This document shows, piece by piece, positions 7,342-13,991 of a stretch of 24,472 bases of DNA (positions are counted from its first letter, which is position 1; each line of letters begins with the position of its first letter). The position numbers and the translations under genes were made by a program. The stretch is taken from assembly GCA_045590195.1 (NCBI GenBank), contig JAZNQN010000063.1, forward strand, positions 1 through 24,472. Reading direction: 5' to 3'. Under the pieces are notes generated by a model that had not been told where the DNA came from, searched no databases, and worked only from the letters and a program-made list of their open reading frames with translations. The DNA comes from JAZNQN01 sp045590195. Lineage in GTDB: Bacteria > Bacillota > Clostridia > UMGS1883 > UMGS1540.

Positions 7342-9261
7342 TTATTTTAAATATTCATCTATGGCAGCGGTGAGCATTTCTTCTGCCACTTCTGCGTTTT
7401 CTGCATCTATCTGGCAGCCGGCAACCGTCATATGGCCGCCACCGCCCATTTTTTCCATAATAAGCTGAACGTTTACTTTGCCGCCTGAACGGGCGCTTAT
7501 GCTATAGCGGGACGCAACGGGAGCTATTACGAAAGATGTATCAATTTCGGAAATATTTATAAGCTCATCTGCAATTTGCGCTATTACAGATTGCATAAGA
7601 GGCTCTTCTGTTTTAACAATTGCCATATTTCCGTGTATTATTTTTACATTTTGCATAAGGCGGCTTTTTTCCATAAAAGTACTCAGGTCGCTTCTGAAAA
7701 GGTTTTTAACATCAAGCGGGTCAACTCCGCTTCGGCGAAGATATGCCGCGCTTTCCAAAGTTCTTACGCCTGTTTTAACCGTAAACGCCTTGGTATCAAG
7801 ATATATGCCTGCGTAAACGGCAACTGCCTCCCTGGCAGACAAAATCTGCCCCTGGCCCATATACTGCAAAATTTCGGTTACCATTTCGCAGGTTGACGAG
7901 GCGTAAGGCTCGTGATAGAGAAGGGTGGAGTTTTCTATAAAATCGGCCGCACGTCTGTGATGGTCGATAACGGCCTTATGTGGCGTAAGGTTCAAAAGCT
8001 CGGGAGCTTCAAGAAAAGAGCTTTTATGTGTATCAAGAATAACAAGAAGTGTTTTCTGGTTTACATATTCCTTTGCCTGTTCGGGTTTTATGAATGTATG
8101 TTGGTATTCGGGAGTTTGCTTTAAAGAAGCCACAACTTCATTTACAATTTTATCGCCATTACCACAAACAATGTACGAGCGGATGGCATTTTTGCGCGCG
8201 TATGCGCTAATTGCAATTGCAGCACCAACGCAGTCGATATCAGGAAAAGGGTGGCCCATAATTACAATTTGTTCGCATTTTGCCGAAAGCTCGCGAAGAG
8301 CATGGGCAACAACTCTTGCCCTTACTTTGGAACGGCGCTCAACGGCTTTGGAGTTTCCGCCAAAGTATTCAAACTGAGTACCGTTTCGGATAACTATCTG
8401 GTCGCCGCCGCGGCCAAGGGCCATATCAAGGGCTGAAGCGGCAAACCTGTCATTCTCCATAAAGGTTTCGCCATCAACCCCAACGCCTATACTTAGTGTT
8501 GGAGGCATAGAAAAATCGGCAAAAATTTCTTTTATTTTTTCCGTTACGGGGAATTTTTTGCTTTTCATATCATAAAAAGCCTTATGGCTTAAAAAGTAAG
8601 CATACTTATCTTTTTCAAGGTTTTTCAATATGCCCGAGCCATCGTTTGCCATGGAAACAAAGGCTTTTTCAATTTTTGAACTGATAGAAGGAGCATCTTC
8701 ATCTGAAGCAGATTTTCGAACTTCATCGAGATTATCTACCATAATTATCATTTCAACAAGTTTTTCGTTTAAATATTTTTCCTGAAGCAAAACTTTATCG
8801 CTTATATCAATAAAATAAACGTAAATTGTATCTTCGCTAAAGGCTTTGCGTGAAATGACTTCATAAGTTTTGCCGCCAAATGTTATGTTTGAAGAATACT
8901 CATTTTCAGAAAGAAACTTTTCGTCAAAGTTGGGCAAAAGAGTTCTCATATCGCGCATGAACAAAAGCTCGCCACCGAAAATTTGCTGCATTTTTCCGTT
9001 ATACCACGATATTTTGCCGCTTTGGCTTAAAATTGCGGCAGGGTGTGGAAAATGTTCGATAACATTTCCGCAGTCGTCACTTTCGGGCGAAGAAATATAA
9101 GGTTTTTGCAAATAAATCTTCAAAGCCAGATATACGCCGCTTGCCGTGAAAAAAACAAGCGCATATATGCTTTTTCCTGCGGCAGAAAGCAAGGCTGTGC
9201 CAATAAATGCCAAAACTATAAAAAAGCCGCATAATAAATAGTTTACTTTTTTTCTATCCAT
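7342..9261 (-). CDS. gdpP: Cyclic-di-AMP phosphodiesterase GdpP (YybT family)
   Basis: Membrane phosphodiesterase that hydrolyses c-di-AMP to pApA and so affects cell-wall and potassium homeostasis. The 639 residues show two membrane helices (about 6-26 and 30-50), a PAS-like domain (about 65-155), a degenerate GGDEF domain (about 160-300) without an intact GGDEF motif, then DHH (GHPFPDIDCVGAA; VLDTH in the form VILDTH; VIDHHRRA) and DHHA1 (MGGGGHMTVAGC) domains. All the metal-binding D and H residues I can identify are present. The ATG at 9261 is preferred, because AAAGGA lies 8 nt before it; an upstream TTG at 9276 adds five residues and has no ribosome binding site. That site overlaps the stop of the DUF2232 gene. 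Confidence 0.94.
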   Translation of the reverse strand: MDRKKVNYLLCGFFIVLAFIGTALLSAAGKSIYALVFFTASGVYLALKIYLQKPYISSPESDDCGNVIEHFPHPAAILSQSGKISWYNGKMQQIFGGELLFMRDMRTLLPNFDEKFLSENEYSSNITFGGKTYEVISRKAFSEDTIYVYFIDISDKVLLQEKYLNEKLVEMIIMVDNLDEVRKSASDEDAPSISSKIEKAFVSMANDGSGILKNLEKDKYAYFLSHKAFYDMKSKKFPVTEKIKEIFADFSMPPTLSIGVGVDGETFMENDRFAASALDMALGRGGDQIVIRNGTQFEYFGGNSKAVERRSKVRARVVAHALRELSAKCEQIVIMGHPFPDIDCVGAAIAISAYARKNAIRSYIVCGNGDKIVNEVVASLKQTPEYQHTFIKPEQAKEYVNQKTLLVILDTHKSSFLEAPELLNLTPHKAVIDHHRRAADFIENSTLLYHEPYASSTCEMVTEILQYMGQGQILSAREAVAVYAGIYLDTKAFTVKTGVRTLESAAYLRRSGVDPLDVKNLFRSDLSTFMEKSRLMQNVKIIHGNMAIVKTEEPLMQSVIAQIADELINISEIDTSFVIAPVASRYSISARSGGKVNVQLIMEKMGGGGHMTVAGCQIDAENAEVAEEMLTAAIDEYLK

Positions 9262-9272
9262 TATAATTCCTT

Positions 9273-10196
9273 TCAAAACTTATCGCTATCTATACGCCTG
9301 AGTGGACGCAGGCTATCGATAAGCCCTACAAAGTGAAGAATATTTACCGCTATTGTACCGAAAAAGCCTGTAAATGTAATAAGCACAAATGCCGCTACAT
9401 ATATAATTGCCCTTATAAATGGTTTTACGGCTTTCATTCTGAGATGAAAATCTATAACCGAAATGCCGCAAACTACAAAAATTGATGTAAGAACGGCGCT
9501 TACATTGGCAAACAATATATTTGCGCCAAGAAACATTGAAACCATATCGGCAATTATAAATATAAATGTAAAAGATGACGAAAGCCTTAAAAGGTAAAAA
9601 GGCCTTATATCAAGCGGTTTCGAATTTTTTTCAACAATTTGCCTTGCTATACCAAGGGAAACATAGGAAAGAAGTGCACTTGCCATAACAATAAGTGATG
9701 GCAGCAAAAGGTCCAGCTGTTTTTCAAAGGCCGAAACAAGTGCCATAATCTGAGGCGCAGCCTCGCCTGTAAGGGGAGCGGCTTCTTTAATAGTATTAAG
9801 ATGAGTGCCGAAAACTGCTTCAACCGCAGAAATGCCATACTTTTTCATATAATAAACTATTATTGCCAAAAATATAGCCAAAGTACACATTGATGCAGTA
9901 ATAAGAATACCTGTGAGAGTTTTTTTGCCTTTTATGCATATTCCAAGGCTTAAAGACACTGCCGCTATGGTTGCCATATAGCCCGCAAGGTAATACACAT
10001 CTCCATAGAGGGCGAAAAACATTGCAATGCCTGAAAAAACAAGCAGCGCCACGTAGCTTAACGGCGAATTTTTTACAAAGTATGCCGCTAAAGTGCCACA
10101 AAGCAAAACGGCTGAAATTATGCCAAAACCAAACAAAGTTGGCAATGCGCAAAGCAATATGTATAAAAATGGTAATAATTTTGCAAATTTGTTCAT
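9273..10196 (-). CDS. DUF2232 (YybS-like) polytopic membrane protein
   Basis: Integral membrane protein of unconfirmed biochemical role. The 307 residues contain about eight hydrophobic segments, and its position immediately before gdpP is the conserved place of YybS/DUF2232 proteins. The ATG at 10196 is preceded by AAGGAAC; a TTG at 10217 would add seven charged residues and has no good binding site. The TGA stop (9273-9275) overlaps the ribosome binding site of gdpP. It is the first gene of the long leftward operon. A role beside c-di-AMP turnover is only guilt by association. Family call rests on topology and context. Confidence 0.85.
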   Translation of the reverse strand: MNKFAKLLPFLYILLCALPTLFGFGIISAVLLCGTLAAYFVKNSPLSYVALLVFSGIAMFFALYGDVYYLAGYMATIAAVSLSLGICIKGKKTLTGILITASMCTLAIFLAIIVYYMKKYGISAVEAVFGTHLNTIKEAAPLTGEAAPQIMALVSAFEKQLDLLLPSLIVMASALLSYVSLGIARQIVEKNSKPLDIRPFYLLRLSSSFTFIFIIADMVSMFLGANILFANVSAVLTSIFVVCGISVIDFHLRMKAVKPFIRAIIYVAAFVLITFTGFFGTIAVNILHFVGLIDSLRPLRRIDSDKF

Positions 10197-10257
10197 TTTT
10201 TGTTCCTTCTTAGCCAAAAAAATACCACTGCTGAATATAAATATAGCAATTTATACT

Positions 10258-10286
10258 ATTATATCAAATGTGAAATGAAAAGTCAA
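10258..10286 (-). promoter_or_regulatory. Sigma-A promoter of the yybS-gdpP-rplI-dnaB operon
   Basis: On the minus strand, TTGACT (10281-10286) and TATAAT (10258-10263) are separated by exactly 17 bases, a near-consensus vegetative promoter. It lies just beyond the terminator of the tRNA unit and about 60 nt before the first start codon, so it separates the operon from the tRNA genes. Confidence 0.85.
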
Positions 10287-10312
10287 TTAAATTTATTTTA
10301 TAAAATAAAGTG

Positions 10313-10345
10313 AAAAAACCGCAAATTCTGATAGAATTTACGGTT
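10313..10345 (-). terminator. Intrinsic terminator after the tRNA unit
   Basis: On the minus strand, AACCGTAAATTC (10345-10334) pairs with GAATTTGCGGTT (10328-10317) across a five-base loop, with one U-G pair, and is followed by a run of T. It begins about 5 nt past the CCA end of tRNA-Thr. Confidence 0.88.
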
Positions 10346-10349
10346 TTTC

Positions 10350-10425
10350 TGGAGCTGTCGGGCAGATTCGAACTGCTGACCTCTTCCTTACCAAGGAAGT
10401 GCTCTGCCTGCTGAGCTACGACAGC
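10350..10425 (-). tRNA. tRNA-Thr (anticodon GGT)
   Basis: A 76-nt cloverleaf on the minus strand. The acceptor GCTGTCG pairs with CGACAGC, followed by T and an encoded CCA. The anticodon stem CTTCC/GGAAG encloses the loop TTGGTAA with anticodon GGT. The T loop is TTCGAAT. It is the second gene of a two-tRNA unit and is followed closely by an intrinsic terminator. Confidence 0.97.
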
Positions 10426-10447
10426 GAATATAACGCAATACAAGCAT

Positions 10448-10529
10448 CGCAAAAAGTTGGTAGTAAGTTAATCGTCGTTAAAAACCCGCGTTTACAAGGG
10501 TTTAGACGATGCGCACGTGACTTTTTGCG
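10448..10529. other. Nested inverted repeats in the tRNA spacer
   Basis: Three nested complementary pairs lie in the 179-bp spacer between the two tRNA genes: CGCAAAAAGT (10448-10457) with ACTTTTTGCG (10520-10529), ATCGTC (10471-10476) with GACGAT (10505-10510), and AAACCC (10482-10487) with GGGTTT (10498-10503). On the minus strand the innermost hairpin is followed by a short T run (GGGTTTTTAA), so it could end some transcripts after tRNA-Asp. It could instead be a processing structure, a small RNA or an integration-site relic. No protein gene is visible in the spacer. Confidence 0.6.
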
Positions 10530-10604
10530 AAAAAGGAAGAACAAGCGCGCATGCGAACGTTTTTTAAGTCGAAAAAACGAAGCTGAGCAAGCTTGGTTCT
10601 GACT

Positions 10605-10681
10605 TGGCGACCCGGATGAGGCTCGAACTCACGACCTCCAGCGTGACAGGCTGGCGTTCTAACCAACTGAACTACCGGGCC
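10605..10681 (-). tRNA. tRNA-Asp (anticodon GTC)
   Basis: A 77-nt cloverleaf on the minus strand. The acceptor GGCCCGG pairs with CCGGGTC (one G-U), followed by G and an encoded CCA. The anticodon stem CCAGC/GCTGG holds the loop CTGTCAC with anticodon GTC. The T loop is TTCGAGC. It is the first gene of the tRNA unit, about 17 nt after a consensus promoter. Confidence 0.97.
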
Positions 10682-10698
10682 ACACATCAGCAAGCATT

Positions 10699-10727
10699 AT
10701 TTTAGCATATTTTTTTCCCTTTGTCAA
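10699..10727 (-). promoter_or_regulatory. Sigma-A promoter of the tRNA unit
   Basis: On the minus strand, a perfect TTGACA (10722-10727) is followed after 17 bases by TAAAAT (10699-10704). The tRNA-Asp 5' end lies about 17 nt downstream. The near-consensus match fits a strong stable-RNA promoter. Confidence 0.88.
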
Positions 10728-10773
10728 CTTTTTTATAAAAATAAAAGTTTTCAACTTGGCAGAGCCGAAATTA

Positions 10774-10802
10774 TTGCGCTTTGTAAAAGAATGTGATATA
10801 AT
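10774..10802 (+). promoter_or_regulatory. Sigma-A promoter of lplA
   Basis: TTGCGC (10774-10779) and a perfect TATAAT (10797-10802) are separated by 17 bases. The predicted transcript would have a leader of only about ten bases before the ATG at 10820, leaving room for little more than a GGTGAT-type ribosome binding site. Confidence 0.75.
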
Positions 10803-10819
10803 TTGCTTGGTGATGGTAA

Positions 10820-11794
10820 ATGCTTTTTATAGAAACAAATTCACAAAATCCATATTTTAATCTGGCGGCGGAAGAATATCTGGTGCAAAACAAAAGCGAA
10901 GAAATTTTTATGCTGTGGCGTAATTCTTCTTCGGTTATTATTGGCAGAAACCAGAATGCTTTATCAGAGATTGATTACGATTTTATAACTGAAAATTCAA
11001 TTCCCGTAGTGCGGCGAATGTCGGGCGGGGGAGCAGTTTTTCACGATGAAGAGAACTTGAATTACACTTACATAATAAACTGCGAAAAAGACGGCGACCA
11101 GTTTGGAAACTACGAATTTTTCACAAAGCTTTTATGCGACTTTTTGAAAGAAAAAGGCGTTTTGGCTTATCTTTCGGGCAGAAATGACATTTTGGTTGAC
11201 GGGCGGAAAATTTCGGGCAATGCCCAGTACAAGTGTCATGGCAGGCTTATGCACCACGGCACAATTTTAGTTGGGGCTGATATGGCAAGGCTTTCAGGTG
11301 CACTTACCCCTGACGAGAGAAAAGTTAAATCAAAGGGAATAAAATCGGTTAAAAGCCGAGTTGCAAACATAAACGAATTTATTGATATTGATGCCAAGGC
11401 TTTTTTTGATGATTTTAAAAAGTGGGTTATTTCTTCGGGAATGGAAGAATATTCTTTAACCGATGGAGAAGTAGCAGAAATTAAGGCTCTGGCAAAGGAA
11501 AAATATGAAACCTATGAATGGAACTTTGGTTATTCGCCCAAATACGATTTCAGAAAAAAAGAGTATTTTCCTTCGGGAAGCGTTGAAGTTTGCCTTAAAA
11601 TTTCAAATGGAATTATAGAAGATGCCAAAATATTCGGCGACTTTTTCTCCGCAGAGGGCGTTGAAGGTTTGGAAAATGCGCTGAAGAATAAAAAACACGA
11701 AATAGATACTTTGAGAGAAGTTATAAATGTGGTTTGGAAGGAAAATATGATTGGAACACTTAAGGCTGAAGATTTTATAAAATGTTTATTTTAA
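10820..11794 (+). CDS. lplA: Lipoate-protein ligase A
   Basis: Attaches lipoate, through lipoyl-AMP, to the lysine of lipoyl domains such as those of 2-oxoacid dehydrogenase E2 and glycine-cleavage H protein. The 324 residues match bacterial LplA with its C-terminal accessory domain. The N-terminal NLAAEEYL, the adenylate-binding RRMSGGGAVFHDEENLNYTY near residues 72-91, ISGNAQ, HHGTILV and the KSVKSRVANI region (conserved lysine) are all visible. It has its own promoter and a terminator shared with the convergent mutase gene. The E2 at 18132-19433 on the opposite strand is an obvious client, so salvage of exogenous lipoate is likely, though not proven here. Confidence 0.94.
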   Translation: MLFIETNSQNPYFNLAAEEYLVQNKSEEIFMLWRNSSSVIIGRNQNALSEIDYDFITENSIPVVRRMSGGGAVFHDEENLNYTYIINCEKDGDQFGNYEFFTKLLCDFLKEKGVLAYLSGRNDILVDGRKISGNAQYKCHGRLMHHGTILVGADMARLSGALTPDERKVKSKGIKSVKSRVANINEFIDIDAKAFFDDFKKWVISSGMEEYSLTDGEVAEIKALAKEKYETYEWNFGYSPKYDFRKKEYFPSGSVEVCLKISNGIIEDAKIFGDFFSAEGVEGLENALKNKKHEIDTLREVINVVWKENMIGTLKAEDFIKCLF

Positions 11795-11826
11795 AAGGGA
11801 TGGTAAAACCATCCCTTTGTTTTTTT
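11794..11826. terminator. Bidirectional terminator between lplA and the sugar-phosphate mutase
   Basis: AAAGGGATGG (11794-11803) and CCATCCCTTT (11809-11818) form a perfect 10-bp stem with a TAAAA loop, followed by seven T on the plus strand. It abuts the stop codons of both convergent genes; on the minus strand the following TTTTAAAAT run is weaker. Confidence 0.93.
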
Positions 11827-13318
11827 AGTTGAGTTGTGAAATATCGATAAAGTTAAACTGACCAAGAAATTCTTTTAAGAATTTATAAATGTTTTCAAGG
11901 CACTCTTTGCTATCGCACTGAATATCAAGCGGCATTAAAGGATCGTGGAGGGAAAGGCGCAAAAGGAACCAGCCATCGCCAATATTTACTCTAACGCCTT
12001 CAAAGTTTGGCTCTTCAAGGCTCATATCAGCGCTTTCTGCTACTTTTTTGGAAAGGGCATCGAGTATTGCCTGACCATCTTCTTTGAAGTTTTCGCGGAG
12101 AAGATTTAAGCGGTGTCCGCGGGAGAGTTTTGGCTCTTTAAGCGCGGCGATAAGCTCGGTAAGAAGGCGGCCTTCCTGGCGCATTTTAACCGCTTTTATT
12201 AAAAGCTTTGTTACAAGGTATGCGCCGTCATCGAGGAAATAGTTTTCAAGAAGGGCTGCGTGGCCGCTGGTTTCGATTGCAAGTGGGCAATATTCCCCTG
12301 CGGCATTTAAGCGTTTGGCTTCGTTAATAACGTTTTTATAGCCTCTTTTAAAGCGGTGATGTTTGCCGCCGAGAACAGATGGAATAAACTCTGCAAGGCC
12401 TGCGCTTGTAACAGAATCGGTTACAATTGTACCTTTTTTCTCTTCCATTAAAACTGCCGAAATTAAAGCGATAAGGCGGTTTTTATTTATTTCGCCGCCG
12501 CTCTGGTCAACAATAGCCGCGCGGTCAACATCGGTATCAAAAATAACGCCAAGGTCAGATTTTGAATTCAAAACTGCTTCAGAAATAGCTTTCATAGCAT
12601 CTTTATCTTCAGGGTTTGGAATGTGATTGGGGAAAGTTCCGTCAGGCTCTAAAAACTGGCTGCCCGAGGTGTCGGCACCAAGCACTTTTAAAACCTTTTC
12701 TGCGTAAAATCCGCCTGCGCCGTTACCTGCGTCAACTGCGATTTTCATTCCGTCGAAGGGCTTTTCGAGGCCTGTTTCGCGTTTGATAATTCCCGAAATA
12801 TGCTCTGCATATCTTGAAAGATAATCAAATTCTTTTATGCTGCCATTGCCCGAAGGAAGGTTTGCGCCATCTTGTGCATATGTAAGAATTTCGGTAATAT
12901 CGGCGCTTTCAAGGCCACCTTCGGGTGTGAAGAATTTAAGGCCGTTACGGTTAAATGGAAGATGGCTTGCAGTAAGCATAACAGAGCCTGTTACGGAAAG
13001 CTCGTCATCTATTGTACACATAAACATTGCAGGGGTTGTACAAAGGGCGAAGTCCAGCACATTTGCTCCAACCGAAGTAAAAGCTTTGATGCAGGCATCT
13101 TTTATTCTTTTTGCGCTTATGCGGCTATCGTGGCCGATGGCAACAGTTATTTTATCGGCAGTGAGGCTATATTTATTTGCAAGAAAAGCTACAAAGCCTT
13201 TTGCAATAGCTTCTACCGCTTCGTTTGTAAGATTTATGTCCATTCCGGCAATACCTTCGCTGGCTACGCCACGAATATCACTGCCGTTTTTAAGTGATGA
13301 CCACTGTTTTGTTAGCAT
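11825..13318 (-). CDS. Phosphomannomutase/phosphoglucomutase family enzyme
   Basis: Alpha-D-phosphohexomutase that interconverts hexose 1- and 6-phosphates, feeding glycan precursor synthesis. The 497 residues show the four-domain pattern: an N-terminal GSDIRGVA, the catalytic phosphoserine loop TASHLPFNRNG (serine 118), the metal-binding loop DTDVDR (261-266), the sugar-binding ETSGHAALLENYFLDDGA, and a C-terminal phosphate-binding domain. The start is ATG at 13316-13318 with AAGGAATGAT upstream. It is a single-gene unit convergent with lplA. Glucose versus mannose specificity cannot be decided by eye. Confidence 0.92.
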   Translation of the reverse strand: MLTKQWSSLKNGSDIRGVASEGIAGMDINLTNEAVEAIAKGFVAFLANKYSLTADKITVAIGHDSRISAKRIKDACIKAFTSVGANVLDFALCTTPAMFMCTIDDELSVTGSVMLTASHLPFNRNGLKFFTPEGGLESADITEILTYAQDGANLPSGNGSIKEFDYLSRYAEHISGIIKRETGLEKPFDGMKIAVDAGNGAGGFYAEKVLKVLGADTSGSQFLEPDGTFPNHIPNPEDKDAMKAISEAVLNSKSDLGVIFDTDVDRAAIVDQSGGEINKNRLIALISAVLMEEKKGTIVTDSVTSAGLAEFIPSVLGGKHHRFKRGYKNVINEAKRLNAAGEYCPLAIETSGHAALLENYFLDDGAYLVTKLLIKAVKMRQEGRLLTELIAALKEPKLSRGHRLNLLRENFKEDGQAILDALSKKVAESADMSLEEPNFEGVRVNIGDGWFLLRLSLHDPLMPLDIQCDSKECLENIYKFLKEFLGQFNFIDISQLN

Positions 13319-13349
13319 ATTATCATTCCTTTTCTGTAATTATAGAATT

Positions 13350-13378
13350 ATTTTAACATAAGATTGATTTAAAATCAA
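13350..13378 (-). promoter_or_regulatory. Promoter of the mutase gene with a dyad over the -35 box
   Basis: On the minus strand, TTGATT (13373-13378) and TAAAAT (13350-13355) are separated by 17 bases. The -35 box is half of a perfect 15-bp dyad, TTGATTT-A-AAATCAA (13364-13378), which could be an operator. Confidence 0.65.
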
Positions 13379-13425
13379 GCACAGTTACTGTTTTTAGTTT
13401 AAGCAAATAAAATAATTTGAATAAC

Positions 13426-13454
13426 TTGCAAAACTATTTGATGTGTGTTATTAT
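13426..13454 (+). promoter_or_regulatory. Promoter of the small membrane protein gene
   Basis: TTGCAA (13426-13431) and TATTAT (13449-13454) are separated by 17 bases, 35 nt before the ATG at 13489. Confidence 0.65.
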
Positions 13455-13488
13455 GTATTAGAAATAATTTTGCTTGGAGGAGATTAGA

Positions 13489-13929
13489 ATGACAGCGTTA
13501 ATTTGGATTTTGTCATTAGTGTTGATTATAATTTTAAATCTTATTATAGGACTGTTTGTTGGTTATATGGCTTCTTGGTATTTGATATTTTATATACTTT
13601 GGCCCTTTGTTGCAAAATTTTTTTGCGACAAGTGGTACACTCGTGTGTACAAGAAGGAAAAGGCGCATAAGGCTAAAATAGAAAAAATTAAGCAAATAGA
13701 GAAAAATAGACTTGAAGGAGTTAATCATAAAAAATTTCGTGTAGTAGCTTATAATGAAATAAGTAAACAAGAATTAAAAGAGTTGAAAGAAATTAATATC
13801 GATAAATTCCCAGAAAGTAAATATGCAGATGGTGATACATACTATGCCATTGATACTTTAAGGAATGGTAAAAAAGTTAGAATATATTGTACTAAGGAAC
13901 AATGGGAAGAAAAAAGGAAGAAAAAGTAA
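13489..13929 (+). CDS. Small two-helix membrane protein of unknown function
   Basis: I do not recognise this 146-residue protein. It has two strongly hydrophobic segments (about residues 3-23 and 27-45), then a very basic stretch (KKEKAHKAKIEKIKQIEKNR) that could form a short coiled coil on the cytoplasmic face, and a soluble C-terminal region (about 80-146) rich in K, E, Y and D that ends in a lysine tail. The ATG at 13489 has GGAGG 8 nt upstream. An upstream TTG at 13474 overlaps that binding site and is unlikely. It is a one-gene unit with its own promoter and terminator, set between two leftward genes. Its DNA is visibly more AT-rich than its neighbours, which hints at recent acquisition. 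Confidence 0.8.
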   Translation: MTALIWILSLVLIIILNLIIGLFVGYMASWYLIFYILWPFVAKFFCDKWYTRVYKKEKAHKAKIEKIKQIEKNRLEGVNHKKFRVVAYNEISKQELKELKEINIDKFPESKYADGDTYYAIDTLRNGKKVRIYCTKEQWEEKRKKK

Positions 13930-13950
13930 TCAATAAAGACCTAAGATTTA

Positions 13951-13984
13951 AAAAGACGAGGACAAAAAGTCCTCGTCTTTTTTT
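13951..13984. terminator. Bidirectional terminator between the small membrane protein and E1
   Basis: AAAAGACGAGGAC (13951-13963) and GTCCTCGTCTTTT (13969-13981) form a perfect 13-bp stem with an AAAAA loop and a T run on the plus strand. On the minus strand a T run also follows the stem, so it can end the leftward E1 operon whose stop codon is 8 nt away. Confidence 0.95.
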
Positions 13985-13991
13985 GTGTTTA

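Noticed and set aside
10426..10604. A small protein gene in the tRNA spacer
   Set aside because: Open frames here run through the tRNA genes on either strand and have no ribosome binding site; nested RNA-like repeats explain the spacer better.
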